A DNA stretch of 64,000 nucleotides from an uncultured Oscillospiraceae bacterium. Lineage in GTDB: Bacteria; Bacillota; Clostridia; Oscillospirales; Ruminococcaceae. The notes below the pieces were generated by a model. The model saw nothing but the letters and a program-made list of their open reading frames with translations. It was not told the DNA's origin and ran no database searches. Location: positions 32,102 through 96,101 of the forward strand of contig CAKSEO010000002.1 of assembly GCA_934446565.1 (NCBI GenBank). The letters are read 5' to 3'. A program made the translations under genes and the position numbers. Of the stretch, positions 10,140-19,671 are shown one piece after another. Positions within the stretch are counted from its first letter, which is position 1. Each line of letters begins with the position of its first letter.

Positions 10140-11738
10140 ATGAACAGAATAACCAAAGCCGTCTGCGCAGTGCTTGCGGCGGCGACGCTTTGCAGCTGCT
10201 CCTCACAGGGCAGTCAGGGCGCGCATGGCGTTAGCGTAGCGGATTTCGCCGACCACTCCGTGAGCGAAGCGACAACTCCGACCGCGCTGACCGAGCAGTC
10301 CGCGACCTCCGCGCCGGAAACCGCATGGAGCCGCACCAAGCCGTCAACAGACCCTGCTTCCGAGCCAGAAGCCGACCCGGAGCACACTACCAGCGTTTCC
10401 GTCCCGGAATCCGTAGACCCGCAGGAAAGCGCAGCTCCCGCAGAAAATACGACAGCGCCGACCCAGACTGAACGACCAGAAAATCCGCAGCAATCCCAGA
10501 CGACTGCAACGAAAACAACAACCACCAAGCAAACAACCGCCGCTACCACCAGGGAAACTACTACCCAGACCACTAAAGCCACGACCGCCGCGCCGGAGCG
10601 CACTCCGTCTGAATTTGGCAGCCGTAGCTATTCGGCGCTGCACTATAGCGAGGTAAAAGGCATCTGGATAAGCTACATCGAGCTTGCCGGGCTTCTTCAG
10701 GGGCAGTCGAAGGAGGGCTTCCGGAAGAACATCGCGGCGGTCTACGAAAACTGCGCCGACCTCGGGATAAACACGGTGTACGTTCATGTGCGTTCGCACA
10801 GCGACGCGTACTACAGGTCGGAGCTGTTCCCCTGGTCGAAATACGTCACTGGAACTCTTGGAAAAGACCCGGGCTACGACCCGCTGGAGGTAATGATATC
10901 TGAGGCGCACAAGCGCGGGATATCGTTCCAGGCGTGGATAAATCCGCTGCGCGCGTGCAGCTCCTCCGATATTTCCAGCTACGGAAGCTACCCGGTCTAC
11001 ACGTTCGCCAAGGGCGACGGAATGACCGGGAAGTACGCTGTGAATGTCAACGGAACATATTACCTCAATCCTGCGTACAGCGAAGTAACAGACCTCATAG
11101 CCGCGGGCGCAGCCGAGATAGTCGCGAATTACGACGTTGACGGACTGCACATCGACGACTATTTCTATCCCACGACCGACGCGTCGTTTGATTCCGCAGC
11201 GTATTCCGCGAGCGGGTATTCCAGCATTTCGGACTTCCGCCTTGCCAATTGCGACCGTATGGTGAGCGGGCTCTACAGCGCGGTTCACTCCGCGAATTCA
11301 ACAGCTAAATTCAGCGTGAGCACCCAGGGACGTATCGAGAACAACTACAACCAGCTTTACGCGGACGTGCGCAAATGGTGCACCACGCCGGGCTACGCGG
11401 ACATCATGATACCGCAGATATACTACGGCTTTGAGAATTCCGCAGCGCCCTACCAGTCCACGCTTGACGAGTGGGACAAACTCGCGAAACAGGGCGGCAT
11501 CCCGCTTATCGCGGGGCTTTCCGTATCAAAGGTGGGCTGCGAGGACACCTGGGCAGGCTCAGGAAAATACGAGTGGATAAACAACAGCGACATTATTTCC
11601 AGGCAGACCGCGGCGGCGAAAAAGTGCTCCAGCTACGGCGGAGTGGCGCTGTACAGCTACCGAAGCGTATTCCAGCCGGAAAGCTCGGTCAGCGCGCAGG
11701 TAAAAAAGGAAATTACAGCTTTAAGGGAAATTTTGTAA
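10140..11738 (+). CDS. GHL10-family lipoprotein (YddW-like glycosidase)
   Basis: About 532 residues. The signal peptide ends near TLCSCSSQ, a plausible lipobox. Next comes a Pro/Thr/Glu-rich linker of roughly 130 residues, a surface stalk. From about residue 160 a glycosyl-hydrolase-like 10 domain (PF02638) runs to the end, with VKGIWISYIELAGLLQ, INTVYVHVRSHSDAYY, AWINPLRA, VDGLHIDDYFYPT and DIMIPQIYYGFEN. Members of this family act on or near peptidoglycan glycan chains, but few are characterised. The ATG at 10140 follows GAGGGAAA; an upstream in-frame TTG is not needed. It ends 12 bases before the amidase gene, so the two are probably co-expressed. Confidence 0.85.
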   Translation: MNRITKAVCAVLAAATLCSCSSQGSQGAHGVSVADFADHSVSEATTPTALTEQSATSAPETAWSRTKPSTDPASEPEADPEHTTSVSVPESVDPQESAAPAENTTAPTQTERPENPQQSQTTATKTTTTKQTTAATTRETTTQTTKATTAAPERTPSEFGSRSYSALHYSEVKGIWISYIELAGLLQGQSKEGFRKNIAAVYENCADLGINTVYVHVRSHSDAYYRSELFPWSKYVTGTLGKDPGYDPLEVMISEAHKRGISFQAWINPLRACSSSDISSYGSYPVYTFAKGDGMTGKYAVNVNGTYYLNPAYSEVTDLIAAGAAEIVANYDVDGLHIDDYFYPTTDASFDSAAYSASGYSSISDFRLANCDRMVSGLYSAVHSANSTAKFSVSTQGRIENNYNQLYADVRKWCTTPGYADIMIPQIYYGFENSAAPYQSTLDEWDKLAKQGGIPLIAGLSVSKVGCEDTWAGSGKYEWINNSDIISRQTAAAKKCSSYGGVALYSYRSVFQPESSVSAQVKKEITALREIL

Positions 11739-11750
11739 CGGAGATATAAA

Positions 11751-14700
11751 ATGAACAGATTTTTTAAGGGCATGATGAGCGCCGTGCTGGCGCTGGGAGT
11801 GCTGTCGGGAGCCGCGTTCGCAGTCCCACAGACGGAGGAGACCTCGGTTACCGCGGAGACGCAGACTGACGACGACAGCTTTGCGGAAAGCGCGGCTGAC
11901 CTTGTTTCCGGAGAGAGCATGGTGTATCTACCGAGCGGAATGCGCGCTGTTATGCTTACTCCTACAGTGGATTTCTACACCGGAGAGCAGACGGACGCGT
12001 CCCTTGCGGAGGAGCTTCCTGCGCTGTTCGAGGAGCTGTCCGGTTTTGATATGAACACGGTGATCTTCAATACCGACCACGACGGCGTTAAGTGCTACGA
12101 CCTTGAGATGGATTCCGGCAGGGGGGCGCTCGGCGCGGCGATAGATTCCGCGCACGAAAACGGCTTCAACGCTTACGTCCAACTTGACGTAAATTCCCTC
12201 ATTGAGGAGGTCACGGCACAGGGCGGCGGGCTGAAATCCGGATTCGCCGCGGCGGCGCATAAATTCGCGATGAAATACGCCGGCGAGGGAATCCTGCTGG
12301 TGAATTACTACACCCAGGACACCCCGGAAATGTATGCCGAATACATGAACAGCGGCGCGGGCATAGGCTACCGGAACTGGCTCTACGAAACGAATGAGTT
12401 CGTCATCCGTACGCTTTCCGAGGTCATTCACCGCACCAGCAACACTACGGCGGTAGGGCTCCAGATAACCGACATGTGGGCGAACAGCTCCACAAACGAG
12501 GACGGCTCCGCCACGGCTGACACCGTGCAGGCGCTCTACGACGGGTTCTGCGACACCCGCGCGTACCTGAACAGCGGCTACGCAGATTTCATCATGGTAA
12601 AGGCGTACGGCACCGATTCGGATACATCGCTGAACTTCGATAAGGTGATTTCCTGGTGGTACGACCTCGCTGAGAAAACTGACACGAAACTCTATGTCCT
12701 GCACCTGAACGAACGTATCGGACAGTATGCAGGCTGGTATGAGGACCAGCTCCTGCGGCAGCTCTCGATAATGGAGGACTACACGGACATCGGCGGCAGC
12801 TGCTTCAATTCCCTAGCGGGGCTGCGAAGCGACCTGCTGGGCTCTACTACGACCCTGCTGAAATACTTCGACGAGCAGATAAATACTGAAACATTGTTTG
12901 ACACTCTGCAAATGACCTCGCCGACCTCCACGAATTTTGTCACATACGATTCCACTGTGAAATTCATGGGCACGTTCGACGAGAATTTCGACGTGCTTTT
13001 CGACGGCGAGAAAGTCAAGCTGAACGAGGCGGGCAACTTCTACTTCCAGAAGGAGCTGAAAGTCGGCAAGAACACCTTTGTTATCGAGCACAAGGGCAAG
13101 AAGATATACTACTCCATCGAGCGCCAGGTGGACGTGCTGAAATCCATCGAGCAGACCAAGGATATAGTGGTCGAGGGCGGCTCCAGGGTAACGCTGGAGG
13201 CGATAGCGTACAGCGGAGCTAAGGTGACTGCGGTCATCGGCGGAAAGACTGTCACGCTGAAAGAGAAATCCGGCGCGAGCGAGGACCTTGACGCGAACTC
13301 CGATTACGCGCGGTTTGTTGGATATTACCGCGTTCCGGCGGGGATAATCGGCGAGCAGCAGTACCTCGGAAGCACCAGCTATTACGCAGTCTACCGCGGC
13401 ATTGAGGAGTACATGACCGGCGGCAGCATAACCATCGACGCCGAGCCGGAGCCTCCCAAGGAAGTAGTAGTCGAGGAATTCGTGGACCAGTCCAGCGCGG
13501 GCACCGGCGAGATAGTCGGAACGATGGCTCCGGTGCTGTCCTCGTCCGAGTACACCACCTACATAAAGACCCTGAACAATTACACCACCATCTATGACAG
13601 CCAGACCACCGGATCGGCGCCCTGTCCCGTGCTGTCGCAGCTCCCGGCGGGCAGCCTGGATTACTACAAGAGCGCGTCCGGCGACTACGTTATCAGCACC
13701 TCCGGCAGGCGCTACAAGTCCACTGATGTTACCACGTTCTACGACACCGGGCTTGGCGAGAACAAGCTGTACGTCAAGGCGGTCGGCAACTCCGGCGGTA
13801 AGAGCTATATAAAAATACAGCTCGACTATAAATCAACGTTCAACGTGACTACGCCGATGAGCTTCATCGACGAGGACGACGGTCCCTACGGCGTGTCGGA
13901 TTATGCGCCGTCAAAGGTCGAGGTAGTTTTTGATAACGTCACCAGCGTTACCAAGCTCCCGGCGTTCGACAACTGTTCGCTTTTCAGCTCGGGAATATGG
14001 GATACGGTCGAGAAGAACGGCGTGCCGAAGTTCCGCCTGACCCTCACGCTGCGTCAGACGGGAATTTACAGCGGCTGCGGCACTTACTATGATGAAAACG
14101 GCGACCTGATGCTGACGTTCAGCGTTCCCACCGCTCCGCTTTCCGGAAAAGTCATCGTTATCGACCCGGGACACGGCTACGGAAAGACCGCAAGCAAGCT
14201 TGACCCTGGCGCTATCGGAAACGTCACCGAGCAGTCGGTGAACCTTGCCGTTGCAAAGCAGCTCGAATCCAAGTTGACCGCGATGGGCGCTACCGTGGTG
14301 CGGCTCAAGACCGAGAGCGAGTTTATCCTCACCGCTACCCGTCCGACAGTCGCGAGGGCTTACGGCGCTGATATGTTCATCTCGCTGCACTGCAACTCCG
14401 CGCTCAGCGAGTCCGCGCACGGCGTCGAGGTGTATTATTTCACGCCGTTCTCGCAGCCCCTTGCGAAAAATATCAACGACAAGCTGTCGAGCTACTACGA
14501 TAATTCCGTCTATGGCGACGGCACAAAGAGCAGCCGCGGCGAGAAATACAGCTACTACTGGGTAACGCTCCAGCAGGATTTCCCGAGCGTGCTTGTGGAG
14601 ATGGGATTCATCTCAAACGAGCGGGAATGCATGGTGATGGCTGACCCGACCTATCAATCGGGCATTGCGCAGTCCATCGCGGATGGTGTAAAGGCGTACT

Positions 14701-15047
14701 TTGCGCGCAGTGGACTGAGCTATTCCGGCAGCGGCAGCAGCGAAGCCCCTGACAACAGCGGAGCTGACAGCACAACTCCGGATGTGCCGGAAAATCCCGG
14801 AAACACCACTTCCGAGCCGGATACGTCCACCCCTGAAAATCCTGACAACACATCACAACCCGAGACGCCTGACAACGGCGATACTTCCGAGCCTGACACA
14901 TCCACGCCGGAGACCCCTGGAGATACAACAGAGCCAGCGACCACCGAACCGGAGCAGCCGGACGCGTCCACATCCGAGCCGGAAGCTCCCGAAACCTCCG
15001 AGCCTGAGACATCTCAGCCGGATGGCGGCGGTATCAGGGTTGAATAA
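11751..15047 (+). CDS. Secreted multidomain N-acetylmuramoyl-L-alanine amidase
   Basis: A 1098-residue exported protein. Signal peptide 1-25 ends AAFA. Residues about 60-380 form a second GHL-like TIM-barrel region (GMRAVMLTPTVDFY...DMNTVIFNTDHDGVKCYD), degenerate relative to the upstream gene. About 400-790 appear to be beta-rich, perhaps Ig-like domains. Residues 798-986 are an amidase_3 domain with DPGHG (His 808), TEQSVNLAVAKQL, SLHCNS and the catalytic VEMGFISN (Glu 950). The last 110 residues are P/T/S/E-rich repeats with EPDTSTPE-like units and no sortase motif. The amidase should cut between muramic acid and L-Ala. GGAG precedes the ATG. Confidence 0.88.
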   Translation: MNRFFKGMMSAVLALGVLSGAAFAVPQTEETSVTAETQTDDDSFAESAADLVSGESMVYLPSGMRAVMLTPTVDFYTGEQTDASLAEELPALFEELSGFDMNTVIFNTDHDGVKCYDLEMDSGRGALGAAIDSAHENGFNAYVQLDVNSLIEEVTAQGGGLKSGFAAAAHKFAMKYAGEGILLVNYYTQDTPEMYAEYMNSGAGIGYRNWLYETNEFVIRTLSEVIHRTSNTTAVGLQITDMWANSSTNEDGSATADTVQALYDGFCDTRAYLNSGYADFIMVKAYGTDSDTSLNFDKVISWWYDLAEKTDTKLYVLHLNERIGQYAGWYEDQLLRQLSIMEDYTDIGGSCFNSLAGLRSDLLGSTTTLLKYFDEQINTETLFDTLQMTSPTSTNFVTYDSTVKFMGTFDENFDVLFDGEKVKLNEAGNFYFQKELKVGKNTFVIEHKGKKIYYSIERQVDVLKSIEQTKDIVVEGGSRVTLEAIAYSGAKVTAVIGGKTVTLKEKSGASEDLDANSDYARFVGYYRVPAGIIGEQQYLGSTSYYAVYRGIEEYMTGGSITIDAEPEPPKEVVVEEFVDQSSAGTGEIVGTMAPVLSSSEYTTYIKTLNNYTTIYDSQTTGSAPCPVLSQLPAGSLDYYKSASGDYVISTSGRRYKSTDVTTFYDTGLGENKLYVKAVGNSGGKSYIKIQLDYKSTFNVTTPMSFIDEDDGPYGVSDYAPSKVEVVFDNVTSVTKLPAFDNCSLFSSGIWDTVEKNGVPKFRLTLTLRQTGIYSGCGTYYDENGDLMLTFSVPTAPLSGKVIVIDPGHGYGKTASKLDPGAIGNVTEQSVNLAVAKQLESKLTAMGATVVRLKTESEFILTATRPTVARAYGADMFISLHCNSALSESAHGVEVYYFTPFSQPLAKNINDKLSSYYDNSVYGDGTKSSRGEKYSYYWVTLQQDFPSVLVEMGFISNERECMVMADPTYQSGIAQSIADGVKAYFARSGLSYSGSGSSEAPDNSGADSTTPDVPENPGNTTSEPDTSTPENPDNTSQPETPDNGDTSEPDTSTPETPGDTTEPATTEPEQPDASTSEPEAPETSEPETSQPDGGGIRVE

Positions 15048-15063
15048 GCGCAATTAAATATCC

Positions 15064-15103
15064 AAGCAGCGGAAAATCGTATTGAAATTTTCCGCTGCTT
15101 GTG
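15064..15103 (+). terminator. Terminator after the amidase gene
   Basis: AAGCAGCGGAAAAT (15064-15077) pairs perfectly with ATTTTCCGCTGCTT (15087-15100). The following GTGTTATAAT is only weakly T-rich. The same bases carry the glmS promoter. Confidence 0.75.
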
Positions 15104-15110
15104 TTATAAT
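15082..15110 (+). promoter_or_regulatory. glmS promoter nested in the terminator
   Basis: TTGAAA (15082-15087) sits in the terminator loop and start of the right arm. TATAAT (15105-15110) lies just after the hairpin, with a 17-base spacer. The resulting leader is only about 70 bases, too short for a glmS ribozyme, which I do not see. It contains a small inverted repeat, AGTCATAT (15123-15130) with ATATGACT (15147-15154). Confidence 0.75.
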
Positions 15111-15186
15111 CTAATGTGGGGAAGTCATATCCGCCGGAAAAGCTGAATATGACTACAGAAAGAACATCGTATGGAGGAACTATTTT

Positions 15187-17013
15187 ATGTGCGGAATAGT
15201 AGGTTACATAGGTCAGCGCGACTGTACGGACGTGCTGATGCAGGGTCTGGAAAAGCTGGAGTACCGCGGATATGACAGCGCCGGCATAGCCGTTTTCGAA
15301 AAGACCGGGATAAAGACCGTAAAAACAAAGGGAAAGCTTGCCGACATGCGGCACAAGCTCGAAATAGAGGGAAGCCCCGTCGGACACTGCGGGATAGGTC
15401 ACACCCGCTGGGCAACGCACGGCGAGCCGAGCGACCTTAACTCCCACCCGCACACCAACGGCAGAGTTACCATCGTCCACAACGGAATAATCGAAAATTA
15501 CATCGAACTCAAGGAATTCCTGACGGAAAAGGGCTACACGTTCACATCCCAGACGGATACCGAGGTAGTCGCATGCCTGCTGGATTATTACTACTCCGAG
15601 AGGAATCCGCTCCGCGCGATAATGGAGACCGTCAAGGAGCTCCAGGGCAGTTACGCGCTCGGGATAATGTTCAAGGACTTCCCGGACAGAGTGTACGCGA
15701 CCCGCAAGGAATCCCCGCTCATCGTCGGAATAGGCGAGAACGAGTATTTCATCGGCAGCGACATCCCGGCGTTCCTGAAATATACGAAAAAGTACGTTCT
15801 GCTCGATGACGACGACATCGTATGCATGAAGAACGACGAGATAGAATTTTACGACGTCCACGGCATTCCCGAGCAGAAAGAGATAAGCACAGCCGAGTGG
15901 GACGTTGAGCAGGCGCAGAAGTGCGGCTACCCGCATTTCATGCTGAAAGAGATACACGAGCAGCCCGGAATCGTCGCAAAGACGATGGAGTCCTGCTGCA
16001 AGGACGGCGTGCCGTATTTTGACAACATCGGGCTGACTGACGAAATGCTGAGGGACGTGAAGCGCGTATTCATCGTAGCGTGCGGCACGGCGATGCACGC
16101 CGGAATAATCGCGCGTTACGCGATAGAGCAGCTTGCGCGGGTCCCCGTGACCGTCGAGGTAGCTTCGGAATTCCGCTATATGGACCCGATAGTCGGCGAG
16201 GGCGACCTTGTTATTGTGGTATCCCAGAGCGGCGAGACCGCAGATACCAAGGCGGGTCTGGAGCTTGCGAAAGCGCGCGGCGCAAAGACCCTGGCGGTAG
16301 TCAACGTGAAGTACTCTGCGATAGCCCGCCAGGCTGATATGTACATCCACACGCTCGCAGGCCCCGAGATAGCCGTAGCTTCCACCAAGGCGTACACGGC
16401 GCAGATATCCGTGCTGTACCTGCTGGCGTTCCGGTTCGCGTTCGCAAGGGGGAAGATAGACCTCCAGCGTATGAAGGAACTCACAGCGCAGGCGCTTTCC
16501 GCTCCGGCGGCTATCCAGCGCGTTATCGACCGCAAGAACGAGTGCCAGTTCATCGCAAGCAAGCTTGTCAACGCAGACAACCTGTTCTTCATCGGCAGGA
16601 GCTTTGATTACGCGCTGTCACTGGAGGGTTCGCTGAAACTCAAGGAGATAAGCTACATCCACTCTGAGGCGTACGCTGCGGGCGAGCTGAAACACGGTAC
16701 CATCTCGCTCATCGAACCGGGCATACCGGTGATAACCGTAGCGACCCAGGCTAACGTACTTGCCAAGACCATCAGCAACATGGAGGAGGTCAAGGCGCGC
16801 GGCGGCATGATAATTGCAGTATGCCGCAGGGGAACGGTGTTCGCCGAGGGCAGCGTTGACATGACTCTCGAAATAGACGCGGAGCTTGACGATATGCTGC
16901 TTCCGCTGCCGACGGTGTGCGCATTGCAGCTCATCGCGTATTACACTTCGGTGCTGCGCGGTATAGACCCCGATAAGCCCAGAAACCTTGCAAAGGCAGT
17001 TACAACGGAATAA
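15187..17013 (+). CDS. glmS: Glutamine-fructose-6-phosphate aminotransferase
   Basis: Makes glucosamine-6-phosphate from fructose-6-phosphate and glutamine, the entry to UDP-GlcNAc and peptidoglycan. It has 608 residues, normal for the family. The N-terminal nucleophile is the Cys directly after Met in MCGIVGYIGQRD; glutaminase motifs GHTRWATHGEPS and NGIIENY follow. Two SIS domains follow, with CGTAMHAG, SQSGETADTKAG and SLEGSLKLKEISYIHSEAY, and the C-terminus is PRNLAKAVTTE. ATGGAGGAAC before the start holds the GGAGG ribosome site. It appears monocistronic, between its own promoter and a strong terminator. Confidence 0.98.
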   Translation: MCGIVGYIGQRDCTDVLMQGLEKLEYRGYDSAGIAVFEKTGIKTVKTKGKLADMRHKLEIEGSPVGHCGIGHTRWATHGEPSDLNSHPHTNGRVTIVHNGIIENYIELKEFLTEKGYTFTSQTDTEVVACLLDYYYSERNPLRAIMETVKELQGSYALGIMFKDFPDRVYATRKESPLIVGIGENEYFIGSDIPAFLKYTKKYVLLDDDDIVCMKNDEIEFYDVHGIPEQKEISTAEWDVEQAQKCGYPHFMLKEIHEQPGIVAKTMESCCKDGVPYFDNIGLTDEMLRDVKRVFIVACGTAMHAGIIARYAIEQLARVPVTVEVASEFRYMDPIVGEGDLVIVVSQSGETADTKAGLELAKARGAKTLAVVNVKYSAIARQADMYIHTLAGPEIAVASTKAYTAQISVLYLLAFRFAFARGKIDLQRMKELTAQALSAPAAIQRVIDRKNECQFIASKLVNADNLFFIGRSFDYALSLEGSLKLKEISYIHSEAYAAGELKHGTISLIEPGIPVITVATQANVLAKTISNMEEVKARGGMIIAVCRRGTVFAEGSVDMTLEIDAELDDMLLPLPTVCALQLIAYYTSVLRGIDPDKPRNLAKAVTTE

Positions 17014-17016
17014 ATC

Positions 17017-17048
17017 ACGCCGGGCAGCGAAAACTGCCCGGCATTTTG
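17017..17048 (+). terminator. glmS terminator
   Basis: GCCGGGCAG (17019-17027) pairs with CTGCCCGGC (17034-17042) around CGAAAA, followed by ATTTTGT. Confidence 0.88.
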
Positions 17049-17066
17049 TATGCTGAACTGCACATA

Positions 17067-17095
17067 TTGACATCCGCGTATAATTGTGGTATACT
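17067..17095 (+). promoter_or_regulatory. Promoter of the zinc-ribbon membrane protein
   Basis: TTGACA (17067-17072), a 17-base spacer, then TATACT (17090-17095) with TGG before it, an extended -10. Confidence 0.85.
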
Positions 17096-17132
17096 GTATT
17101 ATAGTAGAAATTTATGGAAAGGAAGTGCTTAT

Positions 17133-18257
17133 ATGAATTGTAGAAAATGTGGCGCAGAAATATCAGACGACGCGGAATTCTGCCCAGTATGCCGCAGCAG
17201 CGTGACTGTAGGAGAGGAGCCTGCCTCAGCGCCTCCGCCCATTCCGGAGCCGGAGCCTCCCGCACCGCTGGAATCGTTCACAGCTGAATCGGAGGATTAT
17301 TCCGCGGGAGAAGCGCAGCCGGTCTACACGGAGGAAAAAAAGCCCGCCGGGAAGAAAAAACTTAATCTTGCGGCGAGCGTAGTGATAGCGATAGTATTCG
17401 GATTTCTGGCTATGACGTTTGCGCAGACTGCGGCGGCGTTCTGCACGATATCCGGAGCGCTCTCCAGCCACGCGATATCAGAGCAGATAGCCGATATCGA
17501 CATCAGCAGCATTAAGATAGGCAGCCTGCTGCCTGACGATATCAAGGATGGACTAAGCGCCGAAGCGGGGAAGATCACCGACGACATAGCCGGAATAGTC
17601 AGCAAAATCTCCGATGGAGCGATGAACAACGACCAGGCGGCTGAAATAATCCGCAGGGCGAACATCAACAAGGAGATAGCGAAGATAATCCGCGCCTACG
17701 AAGATTACATCATGAGCGGGAAGTCCGATATCGACATTTCCGAGCAGCTGCAGCAGGCGATAATCGGAGCGAAGCAGGTCTACAAGGACGTCACCGGAAA
17801 GGACGCCCCAGCAAGTTTCGACAGCGACGTTATCGGAACAATAAAGGACAACGCGGAGCAGCTGGAGAAGCTCGCCCCACAGGCGGCTCTGGGAATGGTC
17901 GCGGATACTCTGCGAGTAGTGTTCTCCCCGGCGGTCTGGATAGTGCTGTTCGTGATCTCGGCGGTGTTCCCGCTGCTGGTCTGGGCGATAACTAAGAGGG
18001 GAACTGTGGCGCTGATGTGCGGCGGAGCGGCGTACCTGGTGTCCGGAGTAGGATTATTGATATCCAATGCAATGACAGCGCTTGTAAAAAATATTCGGTT
18101 TGACGAGCTGGGCGATGTAGTTTCGCAGGTGTTGTCAAATGCGCTGGACGGCAGGCTGATGGTATGCGGAACAGTTATGACGGTGGTCGGAGCAGCGTTG
18201 GTTGTTGCGTTCATTGTTGTAAAGGTCGCAGCGGCGAAAAGATCCAAGGCGGCATAA
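17133..18257 (+). CDS. Zinc-ribbon membrane protein of unknown function
   Basis: 374 residues. The start MNCRKCGAEISDDAEFCPVC is a four-cysteine zinc ribbon of the kind found at the N-terminus of many Firmicute membrane proteins. A P/E-rich linker follows, then a membrane segment near 75-105, a roughly 150-residue region predicted outside with many charged helices, and three more membrane segments near the C-terminus (VWIVLFVISAVFPLLVWAI, ALMCGGAAYLVSGVGLLI, VCGTVMTVVGAALVVAFIVV). I do not recognise a named family beyond the ribbon. The ATG at 17133 follows GGAAAGGAAG; it is monocistronic behind a consensus promoter. Confidence 0.75.
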   Translation: MNCRKCGAEISDDAEFCPVCRSSVTVGEEPASAPPPIPEPEPPAPLESFTAESEDYSAGEAQPVYTEEKKPAGKKKLNLAASVVIAIVFGFLAMTFAQTAAAFCTISGALSSHAISEQIADIDISSIKIGSLLPDDIKDGLSAEAGKITDDIAGIVSKISDGAMNNDQAAEIIRRANINKEIAKIIRAYEDYIMSGKSDIDISEQLQQAIIGAKQVYKDVTGKDAPASFDSDVIGTIKDNAEQLEKLAPQAALGMVADTLRVVFSPAVWIVLFVISAVFPLLVWAITKRGTVALMCGGAAYLVSGVGLLISNAMTALVKNIRFDELGDVVSQVLSNALDGRLMVCGTVMTVVGAALVVAFIVVKVAAAKRSKAA

Positions 18258-18262
18258 TTAAT

Positions 18263-18290
18263 ACGGCGGCTCAGTTAAATGGGCCGCCGT
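18263..18290. terminator. Hairpin between convergent genes
   Basis: ACGGCGGC (18263-18270) pairs with GCCGCCGT (18283-18290). T-runs are weak on either side, so termination is likely but not certain. Confidence 0.55.
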
Positions 18291-18320
18291 TTGACTGTAA
18301 AAATGTCAGAACATAATTGA

Positions 18321-19514
18321 TCATTTTTCGGCATTTTTGAGCAATTTCCGTGAAATGCCTATCCCGACAAACAACAGCACCGGGAAAATTATCGCGGCAA
18401 GTATCCCGGCGCGGAGTTCCCCGTCGAAGCGATCCGAAATGAACCCCGCAAGGGTAGGACCTCCGGAACAGCCCACGTCACCGGCAAGTGCGAGCATAGC
18501 GAAAAGCGCAGTCCCACCGCCCTTGATGGAGGCGGAAGCCTTGCTGAACGTACCCGGCCACATTATCCCGACAGAGAATCCGCAGACCGCGCAGCCCACC
18601 AGTCCGACAGCCGGAACGGGCACCAGCGAAATGCACAGGTACGCCGCAATGCAAAGCAGACAGCTCAGCCGCATGAATTTATCCAGGTCGAGCCTGTCGC
18701 CGAACTTGCCGTAGAGCAGGCGGGAAAGCCCCATCAGCACCGCAAAGGACATCGGACCTGCAAGGTCGCCGATGGTCTTGCTGACGCCAAGACCCTGCTC
18801 TGCGAACGTGGAAGCCCACTGGCTCACCGCCTGCTCGCTTGCCCCGGCACAGAGCATCATCAGCATCATCACCCAGAAAATCTTCCGGGTAAAGAGCTGG
18901 CGAAGGGTCAGTCCCTTTTCGCCCTCCTCGTGGAGCGAGTATATAGGCGCCCGCGCGAACAGGACGATATTAGCGACTGGTACTACCGCCCAGCAAAGCG
19001 CGAGTATCTTCCAGTTCTCTACGCCGAAAATCGAGAAGAACACCGTAGATATCAGGACTACGCCTACATGTCCCCAGCAGTAGAACGAATGGAGCAGGCT
19101 CATGGCGGTTTCCTTGTTGTCGGTGGGGCACGCCTCAAGTATAGGGCTGACGAGCACCTCGATCAGCCCGCCGCCTATCGCGTAGATAAATACCGCGATG
19201 AGTATCCCGATAAACGGGTCGGGAAGCGCTTCCGGAAGCACGGTCAGCAGGGCAAGCCCGGCAGCGGCGCAGACATGCGCGATGATCGTAGAAGCGCGGT
19301 AGCCTATCTTATCGACGAATCCTGCGGAGAGCATGTCCACGACTAGCTGGATGCCGAAGTTGAGCGTTATCAGCAGCGTTATCTGCGACAGCGGTATATC
19401 GTAGGTTTTCTGGAACGTGACGAACAGCAGCGGCACGAAATTGTTGACGATAGCCTGTACGATATATCCGATGAAGCATGCGTACATGGTCAGTTGATAA
19501 TTTTGCTTTTTCAT
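18321..19514 (-). CDS. MFS transporter
   Basis: A 397-residue, twelve-helix major facilitator protein, with a topology compatible with sugar or small-solute permeases. Visible MFS features are GFVDKIGYRAST in the loop after helix 2, a GGGLIEVLVSPILEA region in helix 4, a central charged loop (HEEGEKGLTLRQLFTRK) and RLLYGKFGDRLD in the second half, the repeat of the helix 2-3 signature. I cannot assign a substrate. AGGAGAGG precedes the ATG. It is divergently transcribed from a LysR regulator, which probably controls it. Confidence 0.85.
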   Translation of the reverse strand: MKKQNYQLTMYACFIGYIVQAIVNNFVPLLFVTFQKTYDIPLSQITLLITLNFGIQLVVDMLSAGFVDKIGYRASTIIAHVCAAAGLALLTVLPEALPDPFIGILIAVFIYAIGGGLIEVLVSPILEACPTDNKETAMSLLHSFYCWGHVGVVLISTVFFSIFGVENWKILALCWAVVPVANIVLFARAPIYSLHEEGEKGLTLRQLFTRKIFWVMMLMMLCAGASEQAVSQWASTFAEQGLGVSKTIGDLAGPMSFAVLMGLSRLLYGKFGDRLDLDKFMRLSCLLCIAAYLCISLVPVPAVGLVGCAVCGFSVGIMWPGTFSKASASIKGGGTALFAMLALAGDVGCSGGPTLAGFISDRFDGELRAGILAAIIFPVLLFVGIGISRKLLKNAEK

Positions 19515-19543
19515 AGAAAAACCTCTCCTTATGTAATCGATTA

Positions 19544-19572
19544 ATTATATATAAAATCGCGCGATAAATCAA
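19544..19572 (-). promoter_or_regulatory. MFS promoter containing a palindrome
   Basis: On the minus strand TTGATT (19567-19572) and TATAAT (19544-19549) are 17 bases apart. The spacer holds the palindrome ATCGCGCGAT (19556-19565), a candidate operator. Confidence 0.7.
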
Positions 19573-19642
19573 TCTGCAAAACGCCGAAAAAGTTCATGCT
19601 TCCGCGATGTATTTTTAGTCAAGTTCACCGCAGGAAGCATGC

Positions 19643-19671
19643 TTGACAAAGTGCGGAAATTAGTGTATCAT
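19643..19671 (+). promoter_or_regulatory. LysR gene promoter with nearby inverted repeats
   Basis: TTGACA (19643-19648) and TATCAT (19666-19671) are 17 bases apart. CATGCTTCC (19595-19603) is mirrored by GGAAGCATG (19633-19641) just upstream, and TGCGGAA (19701-19707) by TTCCGCA (19720-19726) downstream. These are plausible regulator sites. Confidence 0.65.

Noticed and set aside
15111..15186. glmS ribozyme or riboswitch before glmS
   Set aside because: The leader from the mapped-looking promoter is about 70 bases and lacks the ribozyme's double pseudoknot arrangement; only one 8-base inverted repeat is present.
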